A stretch of 64,000 bases of DNA, taken from Amblyomma americanum. Taxonomy: Eukaryota; Arthropoda; Arachnida; Ixodida; Ixodidae. The notes under the pieces are model-generated. The model was not told the origin of the DNA. It worked only from the letters and a program-made list of their open reading frames with translations, and searched no databases. The stretch is taken from NCBI RefSeq assembly GCF_052857255.1, contig NC_135500.1:102532048-102596047 (forward strand), given 5' to 3'. A program made the translations under genes and the position numbers. Each line of letters starts with the position of its first letter. The stretch's first letter is position 1. Positions 43,081-54,168 of this stretch are shown piece after piece.

Positions 43081-43919
43081 GCAGGGATCGATGGATGTAG
43101 AGAATAAGCAATTCTACTGAAGTAGAGTCTGTGTTACCCTTGTGTAAAGCGCTCGAGCTACACACTGCAGTCCACAAAGATCGACCCTACGTCACAGCTT
43201 TTAGCTTTCAGAGGCAACGCTTGCGCTGAAATGGAGCCATATAGATCTGCCAACAAGGCCGGCACGTGCACTTTGCCTGAAAGACAAGGGCAGATTTCTA
43301 ATTCCAGTTCTTACTGCGTGGTGCACACTGCTGAAGTGCTCTACAGAATGGTGATGCTGACTGTACAAGGGCAATGTGATGCATAATGACGCAACCTAAT
43401 TGGTGTATAGGGTTTGGAGTATTCGGATTTTATTTTTTGAGAATTTGGCGAACTTTTTTCGGTTTTCATTTCAGTAGGCTACTTTCGGTTTTCATCGGCG
43501 AATCAAACACTGACTTTTTTTCGCTGATTTAATGTAGCAATTCTGTGTGCTCAAAAGTCCTCAAGTCTACATCGGTATTTTTCAGGACAGTTTGTTTACC
43601 AGTAACTGACGTGCAAATGGAAGTACTCAGAGCTGCCGTTGTAGAAAAAATTTCTAAACTCCTTAAAAGTGTAAATTAAGTAAAATGAGATAGCCGGAAG
43701 AAAAGGAAGGAAGTGGAAGTTTGCCTCTAGCAATTTGGTTAACATGTTTTGTTGGGTTGTCACGTCGCGTTGAGCGCGAGGGTGGGGTATCACGTGGCTT
43801 GCACGTTGATGGCAGCGATGGAACTGCCGTTCAATTGTCGCGGTAGCCGAAACAGCTTTTGTGTGACGCCCAATTGCCGGTTTCGTGTCAATGTCCTACA
43901 TGCATCTACTTAATCTGAT
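43081..43919. other. No gene recognised
   Basis: AT-rich, motif-free sequence up to the Penelope-like target site. Confidence 0.35.
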
Positions 43920-44022
43920 TAACGGACTATTTAGGGGAGAAACAGCGCAATGAAACACGGACACACGAAGAACGGACACACACGAGCGCTGACTACCAAC
44001 AAGGGATCACAGAATCATTAGG

Positions 44023-44549
44023 CTATAGGTTGCACAAGAAAAAAGTGTTCATCAGGCCACCCAGAAAATTTAGCTCTTTTTCCGACAAGGAGAGGGATGC
44101 AGTGCTCACGCATTGTTCACCAGCTTGATGAATTTGGAGGGCTTCTAGGATTTCCCTCGTCAACCTATCTCGTCCTCGGCCGATAGTGGTGCAGCGATTA
44201 AAGTCAGGGGTGCCGATTCTTTCAGTGTCGTCTTCTGCGATTTTGCACTTCTTACAGTGCTTAGCCAGGTGCCCAGATATTGCTATACTATTTACGTTGT
44301 TTTGATGTTCTTGTAGGCGGATATTGATGCACCTTCCCGTTTGACCGATGTACCTCTTCCCGCATGACACTGGGATGGAGTAAATTATTTCTAAATCACA
44401 GGGGACATGTTGATCAGAGTGTGCCACCCTACACCCTCGGGTTTCCGGCGGGTTATTCACTTTGGAACAGAGGGCGGAAAGCTTGTTGGGAGCCGTGAAG
44501 ACGACATCCACGCCGGCGCGCTGTGCGACTTTTTTTAGACGATGACCCA
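44023..44549 (-). pseudogene. Penelope-like GIY-YIG endonuclease domain, inverted copy
   Basis: The minus frame is open over 175 residues: GHRLKKVAQRAGVDVVF, then IIYSIPVSCGKRYIGQTGRC (the GIY-YIG core, here YSI...KRYIG), INIRLQEHQ with the conserved Arg and His, GHLAKHCKKCKI, RGRDRLTREILEALQIHQAG and SLSLSEKELNFL. This is the C-terminal endonuclease of Penelope-like elements, which cuts the target for RT priming. The reverse transcriptase is missing, so the frame is a fragment despite being unbroken. It differs from the direct copy at only a handful of residues (for example PPETRG/PPKTRG, LQEHQ/LQGHQ), so the copies are of similar age. Confidence 0.9.
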
Positions 44550-44550
44550 A

Positions 44551-45417
44551 CGATCAGTCGATCAGATTTCTTGACCTTAACCTCCAATTTTCCGATAACC
44601 ACACCTGCTGGTCTTACCAACCTAGAGGCAAAAAGCCACTCCTGCCCTTCACGTCAGCTCACACAAAACTTGTCAAGCGGGGCATAGTAAAGCTGGGTTT
44701 CCAAAACGCGCTGCAAAAATCATGTGAGCATTTATTCCTGGACAGCTTCAACAACCAGACCAATCGTCTTTTAACAGCAGGCTACCCTTTGCATCTGCTT
44801 GTATCAGTAGCCGGCTCCATGATCAAGAAGCCCCAGCCACACCTCGGACCTGCTGCTTCAAACGATAACCGCAGAAATTTTGTGGCAATGCCCTACCTTC
44901 ACACCATCGGCCATCGTCTAAAAAAAGTCGCACAGCGCGCCGGCGTGGATGTCGTCTTCACGGCTCCCAACAAGCTTTCCGCCCTCTGTTCCAAAGTGAA
45001 TAACCCGCCGAAAACCCGAGGGTGTGTAGGGTGGCACACTCTGATCAATATGTCCCCTGTGATTTAGAAATAATTTACTCCATCCCAGTGTCATGCGGGA
45101 AGAGGTACATCGGTCAAACGGGAAGGTGCATCAATATCCGCCTACAAGGACATCAAAACAACGTAAATAGTATAGCAATTTCTGGGCACCTGGCTAAGCA
45201 CTGCAAGAAGTGCAAAATCACAGAAGACGACACTGAAAGAATCTGCACCCCTGACTTTAATCGCTGCACCACTATCGGCCGAGGACGAGATAGGTTGACG
45301 AGGGAAATCCTAGAAGCCCTCCAAATTCATCAAGCTGGTGAACAATGCGTGAGCACTGCATCCCTCTCCTTGTCGGAAAAAGAGCTAAATTTTCTGGGTG
45401 GCCTGATGAACACTTAA
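44551..45417 (+). pseudogene. Penelope-like RT thumb + GIY-YIG endonuclease, direct copy, one frameshift
   Basis: The frame opens near 44551 with RFLDLNLQFSDNHTCWSYQP, then KKPLLPFTSAHTKLVKRGI and KSCEHLFLDSFNNQTNRLL. This is the end of a Penelope-like RT domain and the linker, continuing to PNKLSALCSKVNNPPKTRG. There a two-base GT insertion (GGGTGTGTAGGG near 45022 against GGGTGTAGGG in the inverted copy) shifts the frame. The endonuclease continues from 45022 with IIYSIPVSCGKRYIGQTGRC, INIRLQGHQNNVNS, RGRDRLTREILEALQ and SLSEKELNFLGGLMNT, ending at TAA 45415-45417. The RT catalytic palm is absent (5' truncation). Shared motifs make the family call firm. Confidence 0.9.
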
Positions 45418-45572
45418 GTTTTCTTGTGCAACCTATAGCCTAATGATTCTGTGATCCCTTGTTGGTAGTCAGCGCTCGTGTGTGTCCGTTCTTCGTGTGT
45501 CCGTGTTTCATTGCGCTGTTTCTCCCCTAAATGCATTACCAACTAGCCCAGAACCTTGCTCTAACGGACTAT

Positions 45573-46224
45573 GTGCTGTAAGCAGGTGATGATAGTGAAG
45601 ACACAGCGCTTATTTAGAACATGGCAAGGAGATCACGCATGCGTCCTGGTCTGCAGAGGCGTGTAAGCTAGCAGATCGATAGCTCAAATCGCACAACTGC
45701 GCTGCTTATCCTAAATACCATCGGCGCACCATGCCCCTGACTTCGCTACATAGTTAATTTTAACTTTAAATGAGTGCAACTCGCATTCTGCAGCTAGCTA
45801 ACTATGCCTCGCAAGTCAAAAATACTTACCTGTTTCGGTTAAAACGGAATTTCGAAATGTTAACTCAACGCACTTTTGTCGGCTGTTTACGGCTTGAACC
45901 GAAAGTTCAGTCCCCGATCATATGATCACATCAACCAAGGCAAGCCACTTCAAATGAAGCAGAACCATAGAAAGCCAAGATAAACCATGCAAAGACCAGG
46001 GCTAACCGTGCTAGCGTGCGATAATCCGTGATTAGCCCCACGTTAAACCACCCGTGATTTTTTGGCCCAATGTGCACCGCAATGAGCACGCATAAATTAG
46101 AGGACGTCGCCGTGGCGTTCAGTGCTGTAGCAGAATATCAGTACATATCAGTTACTAAACTGGGATGACGAAAGGGCATTCCCATCAGCCTTCCGTGCGT
46201 CGCTTACATCTCCCAAGTGGGCGC
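45573..46224. other. No gene recognised
   Basis: Mixed sequence without motifs. The stretch 45940-46030 contains imperfect AAGCCA/AAACCATG wording that might be a worn tandem repeat. Confidence 0.3.
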
Positions 46225-46339
46225 TGTCATTGAGTGATAATAATTAATAATAATAATTGGTTATTTTTTGGGAAAGGAAATGGCGCAGTATCTGTCTCAT
46301 ATATCGTTGGACACCTGAACCGCGCCGTGTCATTGAGTG
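46225..46339 (-). repeat. 91-bp truncated SINE with 12-bp target duplication
   Basis: TGTCATTGAGTG at 46225-46236 and 46328-46339 flanks 46237-46327. The insert starts with an ATAATAATTAATAATAATAA tail and contains GGAAATGGCGCAGTATCTG and GGACACCTGAACCGCGCC, the 3' end of the SINE family at 26.6 and 39.2 kb, in minus orientation. Confidence 0.9.
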
Positions 46340-46480
46340 GGGAACGTACGTTGAAGGCACGGCCATATGATCTGCCCGGAGAATAATGACATATCGTTGG
46401 ACACCTGAACCGCGCCGTGTCATTGAGTGGGGAACGTACGTTGAAGGCACGGCCATATGATCTGCCCGGAGAATAATGAC
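46301..46480. repeat. Perfect 90-bp tandem duplication across the SINE boundary
   Basis: 46301-46390 is repeated at 46391-46480. The unit joins 27 bp of SINE (ATATCGTTGGACACCTGAAC onward) to 63 bp of flanking DNA including the right target duplication, so it arose after the SINE inserted. Confidence 0.95.
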
Positions 46481-46589
46481 ATGTCATCAAATAATTGCTC
46501 CTCTTAATTTCCTCCTACAACTTTCGAAAACTGCATATGTTCCCGATAATTTGGTTAGTGAGCCAAACAAACTCTACATGATGCAAGTC

Positions 46590-47820
46590 CGCGTGCTTTG
46601 TCCGAAGAGCCACGTTTCTTGAGCACGCCCCCTCACGTCGGGGGGTCGCCCGTGGCATGTGAGAGCTGTCACTCCGCAGCCTTGGCCCGATGCTCGAAGT
46701 GGGGCCGCCTGCCAGCCAGCCAGCCAGCCTTATCCCGCGTTTCGTCAGCACGCACCGCTGACGGCGCCAGGGCCACCACCACCAGGCCCCCAAACAAAAT
46801 TCGGCTTGGCGCCGCCAGGTCTGAGGAGCGGGGTCGGTGCGCAGCGTGGAGGCAACAAGAGCGAAGGGAGAGTTGACGAGGCAGCCACGGATTCATGTCA
46901 ACTGCCACCCGCTAAAAAGCAACGGCCCCCGTCCGTTGCTGGCCCCGGGTGCGAGGGATGCGCCTCGATCTCGCCGGGCATCGCCGGCCATTTCTCTCCT
47001 CTCCTTCTGATGCACCCGACAGCGGACGGCCGCTGTGGAAGACGAGAAGCAACTGGTGAGCGGGCGGAGACCTCGGCGGCGGGAGAAAGTGGTGCGACGA
47101 CCGCCAGGCGACGCGCAAATAACAACAGGAAGAAGAGCAGAGAACGCGAGCGAGAGTGAGCGGGCGGAAATTACGCGCCTAATAACACACAAGTGCAAGC
47201 GCTCGAGCGCACTAGGGAGGACGTGGAGAAGAGCAATAAAGGAGCAAGAAAGAAGAGGGACGGCGAAGAGTTGCCTCTTTCTTTCTGTGCCTATTTCTTT
47301 CACTCTCACCTGCCCAAGAGAGGAGGTTCCAGACAACGGCGAGTGTCGGGTTGCGGGGAACGCCGGCGGAGAGGCGTAGGCGAGGAGAGACGTCGCGGCA
47401 CGAAGGCAGCAGTCGTCTCGCTTGTGGCGGGAAGGAAAACCAAGAAAAGAAAAGAAAAAAATTGCCAGCTAGAAAAGAGGAGAGAAAGCAGAGAGGGCGG
47501 AAGGCGCGTTGTTCGTACGCCAGCGGCGGCGGAGCAACAGGGGATCGCCTTGCCTCCGTTTTTTCGCCGGCTGCTGGCGATTCCGGCGCGACAACACTCG
47601 CAACGACTGACTGCGCTGGCGGAGCTGAGTGTTTAACTACCGCGCTTTCATGCGGGCGCTGATTTTTTTGCTTGTATTCCCCGTGTAATACGCTGCGTTT
47701 CTGGTCGACGTCGGATGTTCTTTCGGGCGCAGCGTCGTGCCGCCGTGACTCCCTCGGGTGACAGTAGCTTCCAATTCTGGCGCAAAAGTGAAGCGAGAGC
47801 GACGGAGGTCGTGACGCCGT
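46590..47820 (+). promoter_or_regulatory. CpG-rich block, candidate promoter of a host gene
   Basis: About 1.2 kb is strikingly rich in CG dinucleotides and GC, unlike the flanks. Long overlapping ORFs on both strands (for example 46659-47159, 47193-47636, 47212-47976) reflect lack of AT-rich stop codons, and none shows a domain. The block leads into a transcript-like segment ending in a consensus donor at 48019, consistent with a promoter and 5' UTR on the plus strand. Confidence 0.45.
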
Positions 47821-48018
47821 GCGCGACTGACATGCGATGGATACTGGCTGCAGGTGAACAGAGGTGCATTCTCTCCGACGGCACTTTCCGTGCGTGTGGA
47901 AAGCGGACGTGGTGCTTGGGCTCGTGTGCCTCGCGGCAGTGGTCGTGACTTCTGTGTTTTGTGTGACCGGATTCACGTTCAGGAAGAGCTCCTCCCTTCA
48001 GAGCTCCACTGCACACTG
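47821..48018 (+). other. Candidate first exon ending in a GTAAGT splice donor
   Basis: The sequence ends CACACTG/GTAAGTTG, a near-consensus donor at 48019. One frame from the TGA near 47857 to the donor encodes DVVLGLVCLAAVVVTSVFCV followed by TGFTFRKSSSLQSSTAH, a possible membrane anchor, but has no ATG. Another frame starts at ATG 47831 and stops before the donor. It may be a non-coding 5' exon. The acceptor at 50989-50990 is phase-compatible with the hydrophobic frame. The exon start is not determined. Confidence 0.35.
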
Positions 48019-48284
48019 GTAAGTTGCCTGTCACTTGCTCGACGGAGAAGCCGACCGTTTTTTTTTTCCTTGTTTGGACGTGTCGTTTGAAGAGCTCCGT
48101 GAATGTGACTGCTACTCTAAACACTTGTCCAACATACGTATGGCGCGAGCAGAAAAAAAAAAGAAACATGCAGTGCAAAACAATCGCGCCACATATACGA
48201 ATACGAGGTGCACATCGTAATGTATGATATAAGAAAACGAAATCAGCATTCGGCTCATTTTTAGCGCATGTCCTGTTCATGGCA

Positions 48285-49175
<891 letters not shown>

Positions 49176-49438
49176 ACTGCGCCAATGTTTGGTTTATGGT
49201 TTAAGGGGGTGTAACGTCCCAAAGTGACTCAGGCTATTGGGGACGCTGTAGTGGAGGGCTCCGGATATTTCGACCACCTGGGGTTCCTTAACGTGCACTG
49301 ATGTCGCACAGTACACCGGCCTCTAGCATTTCGCCTCCATCGAAATCCGACCGCCGCGGCCGGGATAGAATCCGCATCATTCGGGTCGGCAGCTGAGCCC
49401 CATAACCACGTATAGCCACCACGGCGGCACTGCGCCAA
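49176..49438 (-). repeat. Intact tRNA-derived SINE with 10-bp target duplication
   Basis: ACTGCGCCAA at 49176-49185 and 49429-49438 brackets a 243-bp SINE. The body has GTGCACGTTAAGGAACCCC on the minus strand, and the head has GCCGCCGTGGTGGCTATACG with a mutated B box. It is the same subfamily as 37847-38088. Confidence 0.92.
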
Positions 49439-49769
49439 GGGTGCTGTTCAAATAGCACTCTGGGGAGGCACATCCCCCTGTTTATTCTGTAGCCCTTTCG
49501 CTCTTTTTTATAACGGCTGCTTCTTAGGCTTTTGTTGGAACATTGAATTAATATTCGAAAAATCACCTAATTTTGCCATGAAATGAAGCTTAGACTTAGA
49601 GAAGTGCCAGAGCCTAGCAAAGGTACTAGTCGGTGTGTATTAGCTATGCAGCATAATGCCGGATCCCCGTCACAAGAAATGTGGTAACAGTAAAACCTTT
49701 TCACAAGAACATTCTGCACTGCCCTTCTTTGTGGCTCACGTTACAGGGATAGCTTTGCAGTGTAAGCAA

Positions 49770-50075
49770 AAACAAAAAGCAGGGCGCTTAAGCTTCGTTT
49801 TTAAGAGTGAGACGCGACAGCGTGTTGCAGCGTTACCAAGGAGTGCACGGAACGCCATCGCCCATACGGCGCGACGCGTGGCCCGTTGTACGGTTTAAGG
49901 AAAGGACGCCTTTCTCACATATCTTGGTGGACACCCAGACCGCGCCGTAAGAGGAAAAAAATTAGAGGACGCTTGAGCTTCGCCTTTAAGAGTGGAACGC
50001 GACAGCGTGGTTGCAGCACTGCCAGGGAGTCCGCGGAACGCCATCACCCGTTCGCCATCACGCCTTGCCCGTTAG
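49770..50075 (+). repeat. Diverged direct repeat with a SINE scrap between copies
   Basis: GGCGCTTAAGCTTCGTTTTT...GAACGCCATCGCCC (about 49779-49864) recurs as GACGCTTGAGCTTCGCCTTT...GAACGCCATCACCC (about 49968-50050). Between them TATCTTGGTGGACACC and CAGACCGCGCCGTAAGAGG are SINE 3' sequence. A fragment of the same repeat is near 24765. Confidence 0.7.
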
Positions 50076-50445
50076 ACAAATCGCTCTGCTACGTACGGTG
50101 AAACGGACGTGCGGAGTGGCAAACCACGTAGAAGCGCTGTTACGCGCCTTGCCGAAACGTGCGAGACTGAAGTTGCAGTCGTAGTTGTCGGCACATCTTT
50201 CTCGACAAACCCGATTCCACGAACGCCAGCATAGCTTCCGCGCCGAACGAACGGGCAGCAAGCCGCAAGCTTCGTGGTGAATGCGCTTTGGATGTGCGCT
50301 GCGTTGTTCGCCGCTCACCGCGTGATCCCTGCTTGCCCGCATGGCCCCACTGCGGCAGAACGAGACGAGCAGGAGGCGCTGCCGTCGTGCGCTATCTATT
50401 GGGGCAGTGGCGTACATTGCGAGGAGGAGGAGGAGGGAGAGGAGG

Positions 50446-50610
50446 GATTTTTCGCTCACGGCCGCCGACGCCGACACCGGCTTTTGTGCGACATGGGGCC
50501 CTTAACGCTGTCTCGTTAATAATGCTTCTGGGATTTTTCGCTCACGGCCAACGCCGCTGACGACACCGGCTTTTCTGTGACACGGGGCCCTTAACGCTGT
50601 CGCGCCAAAG
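50446..50610 (+). repeat. Two tandem copies of a short dispersed repeat
   Basis: GGATTTTTCGCTCACGGCC, then GACACCGGCTTTT and GGGGCCCTTAACGCTGTC occur at 50446-50513 and again at 50532-50601. A further partial copy is at 36690-36735. Confidence 0.75.
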
Positions 50611-50990
50611 CCGCAGCTACATACCCGCCCGCTCTAACTAGCTTACGCTTCAATATTTCGAGCGACAGAGGCAACGCGTTTGAATTTTCTCAAACATGTT
50701 CTTTCTTCCCTCATAGGTATCGTGGTGCTTCGTACAAGTCATTGATATACTAAACCTGCAACGCAACTACACCGGTTATAAGTGTGCAGGGACATAGCGA
50801 GGGAGGCTAATAATGCGCAGTGCTATTTCTTGCGAAGCAACACATTTGGTCAATGCTGGCATGGCAAAAAGAACCCGAGTGCCAGCTTCTGCACTAGGCT
50901 ACTTTCGCAAAGCTACTTACTCTTTATTCACGTGTTTCGCTGATTGAAATATGCCTCTCACCTCTTCCCATTTCTTTTTTTGTTTTGCAG

Positions 50991-51036
50991 CGAAGCTTTG
51001 TCAGATGTCAGCACAGACTACCATGTTTTTCTCTAA
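50991..51036 (+). other. Candidate short exon
   Basis: CCATTTCTTTTTTTGTTTTGCAG is a strong acceptor (AG at 50989-50990). The 46 bases after it end at CTAAG/GTGTGTG, a weak donor. Joined to the frame at 47.9-48.0 kb it would read HCEALSDVSTDYHVFL and then stop, which argues for either a very small gene or a false exon. Confidence 0.2.
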
Positions 51037-51039
51037 GGT

Positions 51040-53870
51040 GTGTGTGCGGCATGAATGACATTTTTAGCTTCCAATGCACTTTCTGTATATTTTTAGCCTG
51101 TCTGAATGGCCCGCATTGAAATAAAGGATAGAAAAAAAAAGTAGACTATTAACGTCGGCTGAGTTACGCCTACCGCGTGTGCGACACATGCCCTTGCCAG
51201 CTGGCTTCTGAAATCAGAGACGTCAGACTGCTGCCGCCGCTGCCTGCGACTCGTCACCGTCGGTGATGTTGGCGGGGGGTGGGCGTAACAATAGCGCTGC
51301 ACGCTGGCAGCTCCGACGGAGGTAAAACCAGTGACAACAATCTGAAATGGCGTCAGAAGAGGCTGCTTTCTTTGAGTCTGAACTAGCAACTCATTAATTC
51401 CCAGGATTTCGGGACAAGCGCTTCTAGTTTCCTTGGCTACCAACACGTGGCGCATAGATTTTAACATTGAAAAACAGTGCGTTGAAGTCATCCGTGACGC
51501 AAGAAAGAAAGAGAATGCCCGAGTGGCTTGAGAACAGAATGTGATAGGCCTCTAGGCTCAGCAGCACTGGCTGTGTGCTCTCCCGAATTCCTGGTAATGT
51601 TTGCTGCCTGTGCTTCCGCTTGTGTTCGGCGTGCTTCCGTTGATATCATGGAACAGCAATTAGGCCAAGCGTTCACTTTTTTTTTTCAAGCCCGTCCGGT
51701 GTGGCTCTCTTGAAGCCTTGCTTTCATGGGGCGAGTTGGAGGTCGCGTAAGCTTCTGCTTTAAGCGCTGTAGACGCAAACGAACAAATCACAGATGAATA
51801 CGGACGGAGGAGGTCAGGTTTATTATTGCTTTTGAGCACCTCGGAACGAATAAGACCGCTGCCTTCCTTGTTTCCGTAGCGCCCCACTCGTTGCAGTCGT
51901 TCGTCACCCCTTTAGTGCTTTTCTAAGCAGAAACCTTTCAGCTTGCAATGCCTTATGATAAAGTGATGCGAGAACTTGCGCTCAGAAGGCAATTTGGACG
52001 TGTGTTAGTGGAAGGAAAGCAGGTCGTGCTTTACAGTCAGCTAATGACGTCCGAATTTTTCTTTATTTAATGTATAATTGTCTCTATTAGTAAAGCACCA
52101 CCTTTTCCAACAAGCACGTTGTGTCAATGCCAACTAAACGCACTGTCTTCCAATGGCTTGAAGTGGCGTTGGCTGGCCGCCATAACGGTCACAGCGGTCG
52201 CGTGCCGGCCGGAAGCGTTTACTGGGAACTGCCCCGCTATCTGTCCTGAGATGGCTGGCCCGCTTGTCGCGCGGATGTTTGCCCGAGGTCGCAGGGTGCT
52301 GATAAAGCAGTCGGGCTATGGCAGTCATCAGCGTATATGCCGCTCATTGCGTACTACGATAGTCAAGCGGTACGCAGTCTATCTCTTCTCCGGCCACTTA
52401 CTACCTGTACGCACTTGGCGTCTTCCCGAAAGAGCGTGTTCAAGGGGATGCCTTTCGTGAGAATTGGCCGCTACGTTTTTGAGATCCCAGAGATGAGTCT
52501 ATGCGAACAGTTATTTACGATTACAGTTGCAACGCTAGGTAACACGTCCGTGCATTTCTCAGGGAATATATCTGGCATTGAATTCCCTAATTGCATCTAC
52601 CCGTGGTCATCACTTCAGCAGACTGGGGCACATTCCTCTTCCATAGCCCCAGTTTGGTGGGTAAATCCAGAGAGCATATATATGGGCTAATTAAAAGATT
52701 TTGTTAGTCTAGTCATTCATCAGTCATCTTCTGGTTGCAGCGGAAAAGGGGATTCTGTGCTTATAAATACGCACAGAACCATTAGGTACTGATCGTGATG
52801 CTTATAAGCCGAGTGTTCTATCATGGAGTTGATGATGCTTTCGGAATAACGACGACGCCTGGCTACTTTACAGCTCGCAAATACTGCATTCGCAAGTGTC
52901 AAGAAAAACAAAAAGCGTATAGCTTCATACAATGGCACTTTCTCTTGTTTCACTACCTTTCATCAGTTGGGGATCGAAAGGGAGTGGACGGAACCTCTAT
53001 TTTCCTTTTCCTGAGTGGCTCGCAGAGCTGTTTGGAGACAAGAGACTTTCGCAACTACTTAAAGCATTGAACGTGAAGTCATGTGCAAGCTGCCGCACCA
53101 GTTACCCCTTCCTGCTGGCATGGCTTTAGTAGAACGTGTGGAAGAAGATCATGATTATGATGAAAGCCGTGTTTCAAGCGCCCCCCCCCCCCCCCCCCGT
53201 TTCCCCTTCAAAGGGGAGATCGATGAGCTAAGCTTTGATGCAGCCAAGCTTTGGGTCTATAACACTGTAGCTGGCACTGTATGCTGAACACGGGGCTGTG
53301 TTTAAGATGCGCCCTGGTGTCGGCGATATAAGACAAACATGAACCGACCGGGCAAAGCTTCTTGCTCCTAGGCGCCAACCGTGCTCAATCATACGGGACG
53401 GCTAGAGCTTTATCTAATCGCAAGTTTATAATCTGGACTTCAACTTGTCGATACATACGTTAGGAAGGGATAGAAACAGAAAAAAAAAACCCATAGTGCT
53501 CTGCCCGCACCGCCGATTGGCGCAACGGGCTAAATTTTAGGTGCAGATTGTAATTCGAGGCATAATATTTGATTAAGAAAAAAGAGCATATCTACCGCAC
53601 CACTGACTTGTAGGGACAGAATATAGAGTGAGGTCCGAAACAAATATTTTTCCTGCGCCACAGATGTACCACGGGAGAAATGTAAGCTAACTGATTGCAG
53701 TTCGCGGCATAATAAACAAAGAAGAAATAGCCTTGCCTTTTTGCAACACGCGTTAGAAAGAGCTAGCAAAAATAGACGAAATTAACAGTGTCCTATCGGC
53801 ACCGACTAGCAGGGACATAATTATTGTGAGACCTAAAAATGGCTGTGATTTAGCTCTGGTTAAACCTGGA
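51040..53870. other. No gene recognised; poly-C run at 53181-53198
   Basis: Medium ORFs at 52119-52690 and 52795-53287 (for example PHQLPLPAGMALVERVEED) have no recognised motif or splice context. Eighteen C interrupt the sequence at 53181-53198. Confidence 0.35.
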
Positions 53871-53875
53871 GTGAC

Positions 53876-54168
53876 GCGATAGCTACAGCTGGCCGAGTGG
53901 AACTCGCACAGTCGAATTGAAAAGTCAGTCTTTCGCGTCTCTGTTTCGCTGGGGGTTCCTTCTTTATCTTCGTCCCTGGACGTGGATTCACTCTCTCTCC
54001 CCCTCTCCCTCTCTCCACTCCCCCACTACGACGCCGCCGGCAGCTGCTGCGCACCACGTGACCAACCACGTGACCAGCCATTGCGCCGCCATGGAGCTAA
54101 AGGGCTGCCACGCAGCTCAAGGGGTGCCACGCTGAAGGCTCGAAATGCTAGCGTAATGTAGCTATCGC
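53876..54168. repeat. Short non-autonomous element with GCGATAGCTACA inverted ends
   Basis: GCGATAGCTACA at 53876-53887 is exactly mirrored by TGTAGCTATCGC at 54157-54168. Inside are a CT-rich tract and a doubled CACGTGACCA motif (54052-54077). The 293-bp size and terminal repeats suggest a miniature inverted-repeat element. Target duplications were not identified. Confidence 0.6.

Larger units (their letters stand above)
43920..45572 (+). mobile_element. Penelope-like retroelement: inverted plus direct copy, 11-bp target duplication
   Basis: TAACGGACTAT occurs at 43920-43930 and 45562-45572. Between them lie an inverted 5'-truncated copy (43931-44549) and a direct, longer 5'-truncated copy (44550-45561), joined at their 5' ends. 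The shared 619 bp form inverted arms around a spacer of about 350 bp that is unique to the direct copy. Only the direct copy ends in the extra tail GCATTACCAACTAGCCCAG. Inverted partial copies and a short extension on one end are established features of Penelope elements. Confidence 0.92.

Noticed and set aside
45400..45440. CTGATGA in the Penelope-like copy as a hammerhead ribozyme core
   Set aside because: No stem II plus GAAA box follows, and the bases are the last codons of the endonuclease frame (GLMNT).
46659..47976. Long ORFs on both strands in the CpG-rich block as protein-coding genes
   Set aside because: They overlap on both strands and in all frames, have Arg/Ser/Pro-biased composition without domains, and are expected from GC-rich sequence.
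52337..53287. Run of medium ORFs as exons of one gene
   Set aside because: No acceptor/donor pairs in compatible phase and no recognisable domains.
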